Source of the DNA: Taxillus chinensis
Taxonomy: Eukaryota > Streptophyta > Magnoliopsida > Santalales > Loranthaceae
Assembly (NCBI GenBank): GCA_023512835.1
Contig: CM042088.1
Coordinates: forward strand, 54,433,579-54,497,578
Direction: 5' to 3'
DNA: 64,000 nt
Shown here piece after piece: positions 9,726 through 20,417 of this stretch. Below the pieces are notes generated by a model. The model saw nothing but the letters and a program-made list of their open reading frames with translations. It did no database searches and was not told the origin of the DNA. How positions within the stretch are numbered: position 1 is the stretch's first letter; the number at the start of each line of letters is the position of its first letter. Both the position numbers and the translations under genes were made by a program.

Positions 9726-10826
9726 TCAGATTGATTCGCGTGGATCCTCGGTGTTAGTGTTATAAAGTGCCGATTGGATAAAGACGAACCAAGCGTTTTG
9801 GACGGTCCAGTCTTTTAAAGATGCATTCTCAGGCTTCTCTAAGAAGTCTTTGTAGCTGGAACCGTCTCCTGCATTGCAGAGCACGATTGAAGGGATCCCA
9901 CCTTTGATGTGGACTGGTCGGCCATATTTGCAGTTGGACTGCCAGTCTCTTTGTACTCCTATCAGATGTTTCCAATGCTTCAATTTTAAATAAGCGCGTT
10001 CGACGTCATCAATGACGTTATATTCGACGTCATTTGAGTAGCTACGTGGATTAAAATCAAGATGACCACATATATAGTTATGTGGTCCTAATGATCTAGC
10101 CCACGCAGTTTTCCTAGTTCTACTAGGACCTTCAATAATTACAGATAATGGGCGATCAATATTTATTCGTTTTCGAAATCCATTATAAAAATCTGGCTGC
10201 GCAGTAGTATCCATAACAAATTGATCACCTAACCATTGTTCTAGATCATCGGGAATAATAAAAGAATTGTGCTGCCATTTTGGAATAAAAATGGCAGGCG
10301 GCGGAGCAAATATCCTGCCGATGTTAGAAGAAATATTGTGATATTGCAGTAAAAATGTTTTTGGATCCTTATCTCGAATGATCTGTAATGCCGACTCTTT
10401 TGACCCGGTGTTTAAAGCCTCGGCATATACGTCTTTATTAGATTGATTACCGACATTTGCAGATCGCCGGTCGGTTTGGAATTCACCGTGTTGAATTGTG
10501 TCACCATCTTTGTCAAGGTACGCATTGACATCGGAACTTGACTGTGCACCTTGGATATGACAATGGAATAAGCTTGATTGATGTGGAGAGACCAAATCAA
10601 GGATCCGTTGATTGTAACACTGGAATTTGCCCTCAAATTGGATGAGAGCATGTATGTGTGGCTCTCCGTTTTCGTGAAATTCCCTGCAAACCTTAATGAA
10701 TTTCTTATTGACGGGGGTTGGGATATTTTGCAACTGGGATAGTGCTTCGTGTTTAGAAAGAGAACAACGAGGGTATGTGAGGAAAAAATTCCGGGCAGTT
10801 ATCTGGAATCGGCTGGCGGATGACAT
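9726..10826 (-). CDS. rep (C1): Full-length geminivirus Rep, copy B, open but with altered Walker A
   Basis: 366 codons, uninterrupted and unspliced, as in begomovirus-like Reps. Motifs: I, FLTYPRCS (15-22); [10 protein letters not shown] (57-64); III, YLDK with the nicking tyrosine (103-106); Walker A, GPSRTRKT (233-240); Walker B, VIDDV (271-275); motif C, SIVLCN (313-318). The last Walker A glycine is arginine (codon AGG), which should impair ATP binding and helicase function, while nicking motifs look normal. Copy A has GCG at the same codon, so the glycine was lost independently. The start at 10826 lies about 115 bases from the hairpin. The open frame may reflect youth, selection or chance. 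Confidence 0.93.
   Translation of the reverse strand: MSSASRFQITARNFFLTYPRCSLSKHEALSQLQNIPTPVNKKFIKVCREFHENGEPHIHALIQFEGKFQCYNQRILDLVSPHQSSLFHCHIQGAQSSSDVNAYLDKDGDTIQHGEFQTDRRSANVGNQSNKDVYAEALNTGSKESALQIIRDKDPKTFLLQYHNISSNIGRIFAPPPAIFIPKWQHNSFIIPDDLEQWLGDQFVMDTTAQPDFYNGFRKRINIDRPLSVIIEGPSRTRKTAWARSLGPHNYICGHLDFNPRSYSNDVEYNVIDDVERAYLKLKHWKHLIGVQRDWQSNCKYGRPVHIKGGIPSIVLCNAGDGSSYKDFLEKPENASLKDWTVQNAWFVFIQSALYNTNTEDPRESI
10412..10651 (-). CDS. C4-like ORF inside Rep copy B
   Basis: A 79-codon ORF lies within the Rep N-terminal region in another frame, where C4 is found in related viruses. It starts at the ATG overlapping the Rep HIHALIQF segment. It is nearly identical in copy A. The protein has no obvious myristoylation glycine after the first methionine, so it may be an incidental overlap. 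Confidence 0.4.
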   Translation of the reverse strand: MLSSNLRANSSVTINGSLIWSLHINQAYSIVISKVHSQVPMSMRTLTKMVTQFNTVNSKPTGDLQMSVINLIKTYMPRL

Positions 10827-11158
10827 GTTTGGTAAATAAGGGTTAACACCGATCGGAGCTCGTAAAAAGTCCCCGGTTGATTTGGTGTTTTTGTGTTGAA
10901 TTTATAGTAGGAGCCGCACCACTGTACGCTACGTGACACGTATAGGTCATCCGGAATAATATTACCGGATGACCTACTCCCTCATCTGATGCAAAATGAC
11001 GTCGCATTTGTATTGCGGATGGAACGTGGTCCCACCAATGTAGTGCATCGAGTGGTTCGTGGTCCCTATTACTAGAGTGTTATGCACGTTTTCTCAGTGG
11101 CGTGTTGCTGAAGTCATTGCGGTCCGCACTACATTAAATAATGCAAAAGCGTGCTCGG
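10827..11158. promoter_or_regulatory. Geminivirus intergenic region, copy B, with deletion
   Basis: It matches copy A through position 11155 (compare 6970) and then jumps to sequence equal to 7294 onward. The 323-base gap removes the hydrophobic ORF start and the V2-like start. Both CLE boxes (11026-11033 and 11059-11066) and the hairpin remain. Confidence 0.88.
10943..10976 (+). promoter_or_regulatory. Geminivirus replication origin hairpin, copy B
   Basis: The 12-bp stem and 10-base loop are identical to copy A, with TAATATTAC at 10957-10965. Two origins in the same orientation could in principle let Rep release the intervening 4.2 kb as a circle. Confidence 0.95.
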
Positions 11159-11394
11159 ATCAGTTATACCAGTGGAAGACATTGTTGACTGTAACTCAGG
11201 GTCCAGTAAAGGATTTCTGTCGAGTCGAAGGGGAGAAGATAAGGCAACTCCGGTGTCGAAGTAGGAAGGTAAGTCGTTCTTCGGATTATTGGGTTAAACG
11301 TGTAGCTATTCGTGAGTTAGAGCATTTAATTAGAGATGGATGGAATGGGGACCCCATCACGGCTAAGGACGCCTCGATATCAGCCGGCTGGTAA
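11156..11394 (+). pseudogene. V2-like ORF, copy B, start deleted
   Basis: The last 79 codons match the copy A V2-like ORF, but the upstream part is replaced by intergenic sequence through the 323-base deletion. The fused frame stays open into the intergenic region but has no ATG. Confidence 0.6.
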
Positions 11395-12103
11395 ACGGTC
11401 ACTTCTCAGTGGTAGTGTTGGCCGAAGGCCACCTTTCCGTAATCGTCGTGGTAGTAGGATAACTGCTCAGACCAAGTATGTGCAGTACGTGCCGCGATGG
11501 TATCAAAAACGATCAAGAGTTGATCGTCGTGGAGTCGAAGTGTTTACACATGATTTAGATAAGATCACCTTTGATTGTAAGGGTGATGTTCGTGTATTGA
11601 ACGCTATTAAATTGGGTAACAGCAAGCATGAACGTCAGAGTGATAAAATCGTTGTAAAAGGGATCCGTCTGTTGGGTAATGTTGTTTTTGGCCCAACAGC
11701 TCGTAGCGAGGCAGAAACGCATCACGTTGTTTTACTCATTGTGGCTGATGACAAGGTTGGTGATAGCAGTCCAAATGCAGATGATATATTCTCATCCATT
11801 GGGCCGGCTAGTCCTAAAACGTGGACCGTACGAAGGGACATGGATGATCGGTTCCGAATTATTCGAAGGATGAAGTTGTCACTAGAAGGAGGTGCAGATG
11901 CCTCACATGCGAAATGCCATATTGAGTTAGTTGATAAGTGGATCGATACTAATATTTAGACAGACTATCGAGATGCGTTATTTGGGCCAGCTGACGGAAT
12001 AGCAAGAGGCGCATTATATTTGGTCGCTGCTGTTGTTAATGGTAGTCCATGTCATTATACACTCCGAGTTGAAATACGTTTTCGTAACTGTTATTTATTG
12101 TAA
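11336..12103 (+). pseudogene. CP (V1): Geminivirus coat protein, copy B, one internal TAG
   Basis: The frame spans 255 codons, the usual geminivirus coat-protein length, broken only by TAG at 11957-11959. After the stop, the same frame continues 47 codons to a natural TAA with coat-protein-like sequence (RVEIRFRN near the end). The region around 11690-11710, frameshifted in copy A, is in frame here. The bases after the TAG do not form a known strong readthrough context. Loss of the C-terminal beta strand would probably prevent capsid assembly. Confidence 0.83.
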
Positions 12104-12125
12104 TGTAGGTTGATTGTGTTTTGTA

Positions 12126-12866
12126 ATGGATATGGAGGATTTACATACAGGAATAATTGAAGGTGTAAACTCCAACGATTATGAAGGAATTGAACTTTTG
12201 TTGCCAAATCTGTTTGACAAAGTGCGAATGGAATTTAGTGGTAAAAGCATGAAAATTGACAAGATATTAGTGCGATATTCTGCACTATGCCCGCCTAATG
12301 CACGGGGATACGTGCGCTTGGAGGTTATAGACAGGCGATTAGATGGTGCAGATGGTTTACAAGCATATTATGTCATTCCAGTGGATTGTCATTGCGAGTT
12401 GACATACCACGGTAATGGGTATTGCTCGGCAAATGAGAAACAGGTACCATGGATTGTTCGGTATAAGTTAGAAGACTCTAACATTCATGCGGGTGTGCGT
12501 TATTGCAAGATGCTAGGGTTTTTGCGATACGCATCGGCTGATATGCCAGGGGAACAGGCCCTTCGGGCCCCTTCGGTGAAGATATTGAACAAAACATATG
12601 GGCCTCATAATATTTGTGTGTGGCATTGCCAACCATCAAAGCCCGTTCCATATTTGGGCCGTGCGAGATCGTTGTCGATGGGCCATTGCGAAAGTAGACT
12701 CGTGACAGGTGGGTTTGGTGAGACATCAATTGATTTGGATCACCGTTTGGGCCCTCGTCTTAGTCTCAATGGGCCTCGACTGATTGAGGAGCAATCGGAC
12801 ATCTGTTCGGATATTGGGCCCTCAATTAGTCAAGTAGGCTATAACCGGCCCGTGGATACCGTTACG
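12126..12866 (+). pseudogene. BC1-like movement protein, copy B, truncated
   Basis: The first 247 codons match copy A at about 98-99% of bases. The gene then breaks at the viral inverted segment: bases up to 12866 follow the movement gene and those from about 12864 follow the inverted intergenic region, sharing ACG. The open frame runs five codons past the join. Confidence 0.85.
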
Positions 12867-13128
12867 TGCATAACACTCTAGTAATAGGGACCACGAACCA
12901 CTCGATGCATTACATTGGTGGGACCACGTTCCATCCGCAATACAAATGCGACGTCGTTTTGCATCAGATGAGAGAGTAGGTCATCCGGTAATATTATTCC
13001 GGATGACCTACACGTGCCACGTAGCGTACAGTGGTGCGGCTCCTACTATAAATTCAACACCAAAACACCAAATCAACCGGGGACTTTTTGCGAGCTCCGA
13101 TCGGTGTTAACCCTTATTTACCACACAT
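12864..13128. promoter_or_regulatory. Inverted geminivirus intergenic region, copy C
   Basis: This is the reverse complement of the intergenic regions of copies A and B. It carries the CLE boxes (12887-12894 and 12920-12927), an origin hairpin and a TATA-like stretch upstream of an inverted Rep start. Several bases differ from copies A and B. Confidence 0.85.
12977..13010 (-). promoter_or_regulatory. Geminivirus replication origin hairpin, copy C, inverted
   Basis: The same 12-bp stem, with TAATATTAC on the minus strand at 12988-12996. Orientation is opposite to the other two origins. Confidence 0.93.
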
Positions 13129-13488
13129 GCCATCCGCCGGCCGATTCCGGGTAACTGCCCGGAATTTTTTCCTCACATACCCTCGTTGTTCTCTTTATAA
13201 ACACGAAGCACTATCCCAATTGCAAAATATCCCGACCCCCATCAATAAGAATTTATTAAGGTTTGCAGGGAATTTCACGAAAACGGAGAGCCACACATAC
13301 ATGCTCTCATCCAATTTGAGGGCAAATTCCAGTGTTACAATCAATGGATCTTTGATTTGGTCTCTCCACATCAATCAAGCTTATTCCATTGTCACATCCA
13401 AGGTGCATGGTCAAGTTCTGATGTCAATGCGTACCTTGACAAAGATGGTGACATAATTCAACACGGTGAATTCCAGACCGACCGGCGA
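13129..13488 (+). pseudogene. rep (C1): Inverted 5' fragment of Rep, copy C
   Basis: It starts at ATG 13129 and encodes the Rep N-terminus (FFLTYPRCS) for about 40 codons. A one-base deletion near 13248 then shifts the frame. Homology continues in the other frame to 13488 (equivalent to about Rep residue 121), where viral sequence stops. Several substitutions relative to copies A and B suggest it separated earlier or came from a different viral molecule. Confidence 0.88.
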
Positions 13489-15273
13489 ATCAGGGGCTGA
13501 CAGATGGCCTGGACGGGCGGGAAAAGAAAAAGAAAAAAAGAAAAATCTTTTGTTTTCGGCTTTTAACTGATGTTTTTTTGGTTTTTGGGATCGGCAAGAC
13601 AAATCGGACTTCAAAACATTTCGAAAAAATTATTTTTGGACTCGGGGCGTCGTGACGAGCGATCCCGTGTCAAATTTGTTGGAAAACAATAATGTTTTTA
13701 CATTAAGTTTGTACTAAGGTAATTTATTACCGCAAAACCTTTTTTTTTTTTTTTTGAAAAAGCCCCAGGAGCGAATATATACAATATATATGTCAATATT
13801 CTCAGAACGATGAGTAGGATGAGATTATGAGGTTCGTGACCTGATCCGGAGCCCCGTGTGAAAGGTCAATTACCGTTTTGACCTCTAATGGCGGCCTGAA
13901 CGCTGTTTTGACCATATCTTCTTCGTTTGACCTCGGAATTGAGCGCGATCGATGGCGTTGATCCTGGAATTTGATTTTCTATCGCCTAAGACCGACTCTT
14001 TGGCATTTGGAGGCTTTTCTTGAATAATGTCTTGAAACCGAGCATTTGCGGCTTAACGATCACGACTCTGTCGTTCTGTAAAATTTCAACAAATCGAGGT
14101 GGCATGGAAAAAAATTACGTTTGATAAAATTTGTCCAACCCGGACAAATTAGGGTCCAACATGGTTTAATATTATTAGTTAATCATATAAATAATTGAGC
14201 TTAATATTGTTAGTTTGATAATATAAACGTGAAATATTGGGCCTAATACTGTTGTTGACGAATTAATTATCATTTGTGGCGCGTTATTTGTTGATTTAGA
14301 AAATTAAATCTTTTGTATGTCATAATCCTGACTGTTGTATTAATGTGGGTCTGGACCTACTTTTGCTTATTGGAATAAAGTTGTCATTCGTGGTACATTA
14401 TATCTGGCTTGATTGATTGAAATGTTCTTGTATGGTTGATGTAACGAACACTGGCTGTTTAAGAACTTTGTTTAACGTTTATATGGGGTAAATTTTGGTG
14501 GTGAAGATGGCTGGGTTAACCATGGGTCCCACATAGGGCTGGCAAGATGTCACAGATCCCCTATGTGGCTGGTTAATCCATGTCCCATATGTAGCGGGTT
14601 ATCGCTAAGTACACCACGGGTCCCACATATGGCCGTCTGGTAGTGAGTGAGATTCTTGGAGTAATTAGCGGGAATTTCTGTGGTTGGTTGGTTTGACGGC
14701 GCGAGCCTTAAATTAATGAAATGTGATGTGACATTTAATTTGTGGTTGAATGAAATTTAGTTTAATAGAATGAGGCACTACACAGACACAGGCATACACT
14801 GATCATATAGACTTAGGAATTTATGTAATAGGATATAGAGATAGGGGTCACCTACTGAGCACTCGTGTTCACCCTACTTTATTTCTATTTTTTTCCTACA
14901 AGTTGTAAGGAGTAGCTGGTGGGGCCTTAGCAGAGCTAGTTGGAGCATTTTCGATGTAGGGTTCATTTTATGGACTTATTTCCTATTTGATTATTTTCTA
15001 TTTCGGACTTGGGTCTGTGACAGTTGTATTAACTTGAATTGTTGGACCTTATTAATCTATGTTTATGAGTAATGATTCATTTTAGTAATATTGATTGCAC
15101 TGGAATAATTATTGATTGGTTGTAAGTTGTATTGGGTCATTGGTAAGTACAATGCTACCCCAGTTGTAGTATTGTAAGGATGGGAACTTGTCACTAACCC
15201 CTCGACACTTGGAGTGGGAGTGAGGGGCGTCGCGTTTCCAACTCCGTGGTTTCCGGAATTTGGGGGCGTGACA
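13489..15273 (+). repeat. Decayed Ty3/gypsy-type LTR remnant
   Basis: No coding capacity. The part from about 14140 ends in GGAATTTGGGGGCGTGACA, the reverse complement of the LTR start at 23349. Sequence at 14480-14700 closely resembles 33050-33240 in the same orientation. This marks a dispersed LTR family. The left limit is unclear, and 13489-14140 could be a different repeat. Confidence 0.55.
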
Positions 15274-16651
15274 TTATCGGCTCTAGACTAGTTGGATTGA
15301 AGTGGGTCATTAAGTTTTGATTGCACAATGGGCTCAAATTAATTAATCTTTTTTGTGAATAAAGTTATTTATTTTATGGAGCCGCGACCAACCAAATTTG
15401 GCACGATTAGCCATTGAAAATTTTATTATTTAAAAAAATTAGGTTCGAATGTTAGTTACATGTGAGGAAGAGTTAGCACTCTCACAACACCCTAAATCAG
15501 TACCTATATTAGGACATGTAAATTTTTACTTGTCTTACTTGATTTTGTTTTATTTGATTAATTAAGAAATGTTTTTAAAGGTTTATATTGAAAATATGGA
15601 AATCTAGATCATAACTCCTTTGTGACAAAAGTTTTTCCTTTAGATCAATTTTTTTGTTTTCTCAATTAATTATGTAATGAAAAATCTATAAGATATGAAG
15701 AAGGGTTCCAAACTGTAAGGTGACGAAACTATCTTAGTAGTTTGCATGCTTTTGAGAAAACCTATATCTACATTTTTTATTAATTTTTTTAACCAAAGCT
15801 TGGCAGTTTTTATTTTGATGGTTAATAATTCATGGAAAGCCTAAGGTGGTGAATTTCTACAGGATATACGACAATGTTTCAAACTTGCAAATGAACAAAT
15901 AAACATGAATCAAACGTTACAAAACAATCATATTTCTTTAAGTCTTATACTTGTCTTAGTTAACATGATATCCTTTCCTAAATCCACATTTTTATTTCAC
16001 ACTAACAAGTACAATGAAGAATAAAACCATAGATTTCCAATTTTAATACTTAAATCACATCATACTTTATGTAGTTTTTAGTCCCATTAGTTCAACAACT
16101 AAACAAGTCATGCAAATCTCACAAACACAAGATATATGAAGAAAAACCTAAAAGGTAGGATGGACAACAATAATATGAAGACTACGAAAATCCAAGAGAG
16201 CTCTTTTGCTAGGATATTTCCAAGAGCCTTGATTCTTTCGATCCTAAATAATCTAATGTGAAGTTCTTACAGCCAAACAAAAGAGAGAGAATTGCCTTCT
16301 TTTTGTTATAGCATGGGAATGGATGACTTTGAAGCTGTTTTTAAATGAAAGTGAGAGATTTTTGAAGTTATAAAGGAGGTAGCTCGCCATTGGTTTTATC
16401 GTTGCAAGCGTAGAATGGAAAGTGATCAATGAAGTGATGGATATAAGCTTAAGCAAGTAAGAATAATCTAAGAAATGATGGTCATTGTTTCTAGGAACAA
16501 GTTGGACTCATCAATTTTTTCTAAGCTCATGTAAGGGAAGGTATAATACATGAAAGTGACAAAGAGTGGGTAAAATTATTTAATCTATGGGTATGATTCT
16601 CTCAAATACACAGTTATCTCCTTTGTATCGTTGCCTTATTGTAGTATTTTA

Positions 16652-16653
<2 letters not shown>
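15274..16653. other. AT-rich spacer, nothing recognised
   Basis: No gene, RNA or clear repeat boundary is visible. Short ORFs here show no codon structure or known motif. Confidence 0.5.

Positions 16654-16715
<62 letters not shown>
16654..16715. repeat. (CT)n microsatellite
   Basis: About 31 uninterrupted CT units. It is not embedded in the LTR family that carries the CT runs at 25603 and 28526, as far as I can see. Confidence 0.95.
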
Positions 16716-16716
<1 letters not shown>

Positions 16717-18285
16717 AGTTTATATGAATATTTCCCTCGCCCCTAGCATGCAAAAATGGTGGGTGTCTGGACGAGTATACATATATGTATAAATAGGAGT
16801 GTGCCATGTAACCCTATATTTAGGAAGGTTATAACCTTATATAAGGCTTGGAGAAGAAAATGAAAAGGTTAAACATTGAGGTAGATGAAGATGAATAGCT
16901 AGAGGTTACAAAACAGTTATAGCAATGGAAAAGATACAGGGTACCAATTTTGAAACTCTTTGAATTTCCTTAATTTACAACCAAATTAACTCAACTGGAA
17001 GAGAAATTAAAGTGTTTCATATCTCCAAAGCATCCCAACAAGAATGAAATTGAACTCCATACATTCTTTAATAATAGTCTTATTGGACAAACCGGCAACC
17101 CTTGAGGTATGCCATTTTAAATTCGAATTTATTTGGAGAATAAGTTGGAAACTCTTGAGCCTGTGGGGTTCGATATAGGGTAGGGTACGTAAGTGTAAAT
17201 AGGCTTTTAAGTTAAGGTTCCTTTCGTTAGGATTCTTAATCGGATTCGTAAGATATCCATACGGCAACACAACCCAAAAAGCACAATAATCATTAAGCAA
17301 TTTTAGATTACAGATCATGGTAAACTTTAGTACTCTCTTGGCATTGATGTATCATCATGTCTTGGTGAGATTCAATTTTATTTATCAACAAAAGTATGTC
17401 TTTAATATGTTTTTTTGATTGTGGGTTTGCTTGGATACAAACTCGCTGACTAACTGATGGTTCTTGTAGCCTAGCTCGTGCCTGATGATAGACCAACTTT
17501 TGCATGGTCTCAAGCGATATCAAAGATTATGTCAACCCCACAATGGTGTGTAGTTATTCAAATCCTTTGAAACCTCAATAGATTTCCAGGTAAAAGACTT
17601 ATATTTTGATTAAGGACATAATATGACTCTAATTAATGTTCATTACTATTAACGGGGCAAATTGTCATACTAGTCAATAATCTACTATTAGATATTGTGT
17701 TTTCTTTGGTGGTGATCTTATATCCTAGAAACGCAAGAAGCAAATAGTTATATCTCGATCCAATGCAGAGTGAGAGTAGCGTATGACAAACATATCTTAT
17801 GAACTAGTATAAATTAAGTGTTTACTTAGTCAGCTTGGTGTTTGCCAGAATGGTTTGATGAGGCTACATTGTAACAATCTAACTGTCATATATATCACTA
17901 AGAATCAGGTCTTTCATGAGCGGACCAAACACATCAAGGTGAATTATCATTTATGATCTTGTTAATGGAACATTATTGTGTCCCTATATATTAAACCCAT
18001 TCATGTTTGAATGGATCTTCAACTTACCAGTATTCTGACCAAAGCTCTTCACAACTCTCAATTAAAATTATATAAAACAAGTTGGACACATTAGACGTAT
18101 ATATTTCAACTTGTGTAGTGTTAAATATAGAAATTATAAGTTGTAGATATTTTGTATTGATTAGTTTATTTGTAGATTTTTATTTTAGTTTTCTAGGTTA
18201 AAGATTTGTATTTTGGTATTATGAGGAGAGAAAATTATACTTAGCTCAATACTTTTACACATTCATTGTAAACCTAGGTTTTCTT
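16716..18285. other. AT-rich spacer, nothing recognised
   Basis: Scattered short ORFs up to 103 codons lack recognisable domains. No terminal repeats or duplications were spotted. Confidence 0.45.
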
Positions 18286-18500
18286 AGGGATGACAATTTG
18301 CCTCATCCCCACGGGGATCCGTCCCGAATGAGGCGGGTTTTTTTTTTGGTATTTTTTTGGGGCACGGGACAGGGGAAGCATGCCCCGCCCCGTGTACCCG
18401 CCCCAATAGCATTCTCTGCCCCGCCCCGCCCACCATCCCTGCACACGCCAACACCGCCCGCCCCGCCCCGTTGACCTGCCCGCACACCAGCACAACGTGG
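18286..18500. repeat. GC-rich repeat, possibly hAT-related, one end only
   Basis: It opens with TAGGGATGACAATTTG, like the terminal repeat of the MITE at 32042, followed by CCCCGCCCCG-type clusters. No matching inverted end or 8-bp duplication was found, so it may be truncated. Confidence 0.4.
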
Positions 18501-19760
18501 AAAATCCTGACAAAATATTATCAGGATGAGGATTTGAACCCATGTCCTCCCCTACATACAGTATATGACTCAACCATCAAGTCAAACTGTTTTTATTATA
18601 TATATACTTATAATATAATATATAAATAATTAAAAAAAGAGTAAAAAGGTTTTTTATATAATTAATATTATATAATTATAATATAACATATAACATATAT
18701 ATACTTATATATAATAATAATAATTATTATTATCATTAATGATAATAATAATAATAAAAGAGTGTATGATATATTTTTAAAAAAATAATAATTACAAAGT
18801 ATATATTTTTATATTATAATAAAAACTAAATGTACTATTAATATTTTCATATAAAATACAAATTAATTAAATTTAAAATTAGTTTTAAAGTTATATATTA
18901 GTTCATACTAATATATTATATAATTATAAATTATATCACTTTCTTATATTTTATATTAAAAAATTATTACTGCTTTTAATAAATGGTTACTTTTATTTAA
19001 GTATAAGTATATATACTTTGTGAGTGATATTATTTTTAAAATAAAACATTTACTCATTATTATTATAATTAGTTGTACTATTTTTGCTATTAATATTATT
19101 TATATGTTAGATTTTAAATATATACACTAATTATGTAAATATAATAAATAATATCCATTTATGATATATATAATAGTTATCGACAAACTTTTTAACATGA
19201 GTTATTAAACTTTAGATATTCAATAATTATCATATTACTTATGTTATATATATATATAGTTATATAGTTATCACTACATATATGCATATATACATTCAAA
19301 TCAATAAGTAATAATTTAAGTAGCTAATAGTGATAATCTAAGTAATATAATTATCATCAATAATAAGTGATAATATTAGTAGTAATAACCTAACTAATGT
19401 AATTATATATTCTGGTTATCATAATACTTATGTTATAAATAATACAATAGTCCGAGAAATTATGTTTCTCTAACTTATTTCTCTTAATGTAATTAAAATG
19501 ATCAATAATATATTATTTATTACTTTTAATTCAAATATAAAATACAACTATCTAAAATCAAAACTCACTCTCACCGTATATTTTATATTATATCAAAATA
19601 ATCAGTATTATATAATTAACTAATAACATTGATTATAATTATAAACCTAATGCCGAGCCCCTTAGCGCCTAGCATTTTCCTAAATTCAACTTCCATCCTA
19701 TCAGACCATCCAAACAATCTCTAATAATAATAATAATAAATAAAAACGTCTTTCTCGGTA
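18501..19760. other. Extremely AT-rich spacer
   Basis: Dominated by TA, ATA and AAT runs. No gene is supported. Confidence 0.6.
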
Positions 19761-20279
19761 ATTAACTGTGCGGATGATTGGGGTGCTTAGAAAAAAAGGA
19801 ACAGCGGGCCGGCCGTTATCATGTCTCTCCGGCCTCCGGCCCACCCAACATCAAACTGACCCTCAAACAAACGTTATGGTGCTGCCCCGCACTCTCCTTC
19901 CTTTGATTTCGCTTCTACTTTACGTTGTATATTGCTCCACACGCTCCATATATATGTATATATTATATATATATATATGTGCACAGATATAACATCATGG
20001 CCACATTGATTATGACTAGCTACCCTTGCCCATACAACAACCTCTTCATTCTGTCACCAACCATCTCCTGACGCGTTTCACAGTTGCCCCCACGGCAGCA
20101 ACTAATTGGGTATGGAGGAGCCCTATCTAATCATGTGTGCTAGCTTGCGTGATGGTATGCTGTGGATCTGCAATCCGATGGCTTGTACAGTGGGTCCACC
20201 ATTCAGGGAAGCTTATCGGACGGTGATTGGTCTGAAGCGATTCGAACGTCTCTGATCAATAACTAAAACAATGCACCCC

Positions 20280-20287
20280 TATTTATC
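20280..20287 (+). promoter_or_regulatory. Possible TATA box of the AGP gene
   Basis: CTATTTAT lies about 130 bases before the AGP ATG, followed by a CT-rich stretch that would suit a plant transcription start. No other core element was used. Confidence 0.3.
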
Positions 20288-20417
20288 CGCCCCACTTTCT
20301 CTCCTCTCAAACAAGCATCCGCACCGCCCTTCCCATCTCAAATCCTCGCTCTCCGCTAGGCGCTAACATAAGCGCGCGCAAGTTAAGGCTCGACAAGCGT
20401 TGTGCAGTGACACAGAG

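Larger units (their letters stand above)
5802..13488. other. Endogenous geminivirus (EGV) locus, main block
   Basis: The block holds a truncated Rep (minus), an intergenic region with origin hairpin, virion-sense genes (plus), REn and full Rep (minus), a second hairpin, a second partial set of virion-sense genes, then an inverted origin and Rep fragment. Origins at 6772 and 10957 are 4185 bp apart in the same orientation, as expected for a tandem, concatemer-like insertion. Where they overlap, the copies differ at roughly 1-2% of sites by eye. Plant flank resumes near 13489, and the chromovirus separates the block from its left end at 250-293. Confidence 0.92.

Noticed and set aside
6758..10976. 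A CRISPR-like or bacterial contaminant reading of the repeated units
   Set aside because: The repeats are two geminiviral origins in a plant context bordered by plant retroelements, with no spacer array.
14160..14180. TAATATTA-like motif as another geminivirus origin
   Set aside because: No flanking inverted repeat, and the surroundings are LTR-like and AT-rich.
18274..18629. Several ORFs of 60-99 codons in the GC-rich block
   Set aside because: They arise from CCCCGCCCC clusters of a repeat. No domain, and all frames are equally open.
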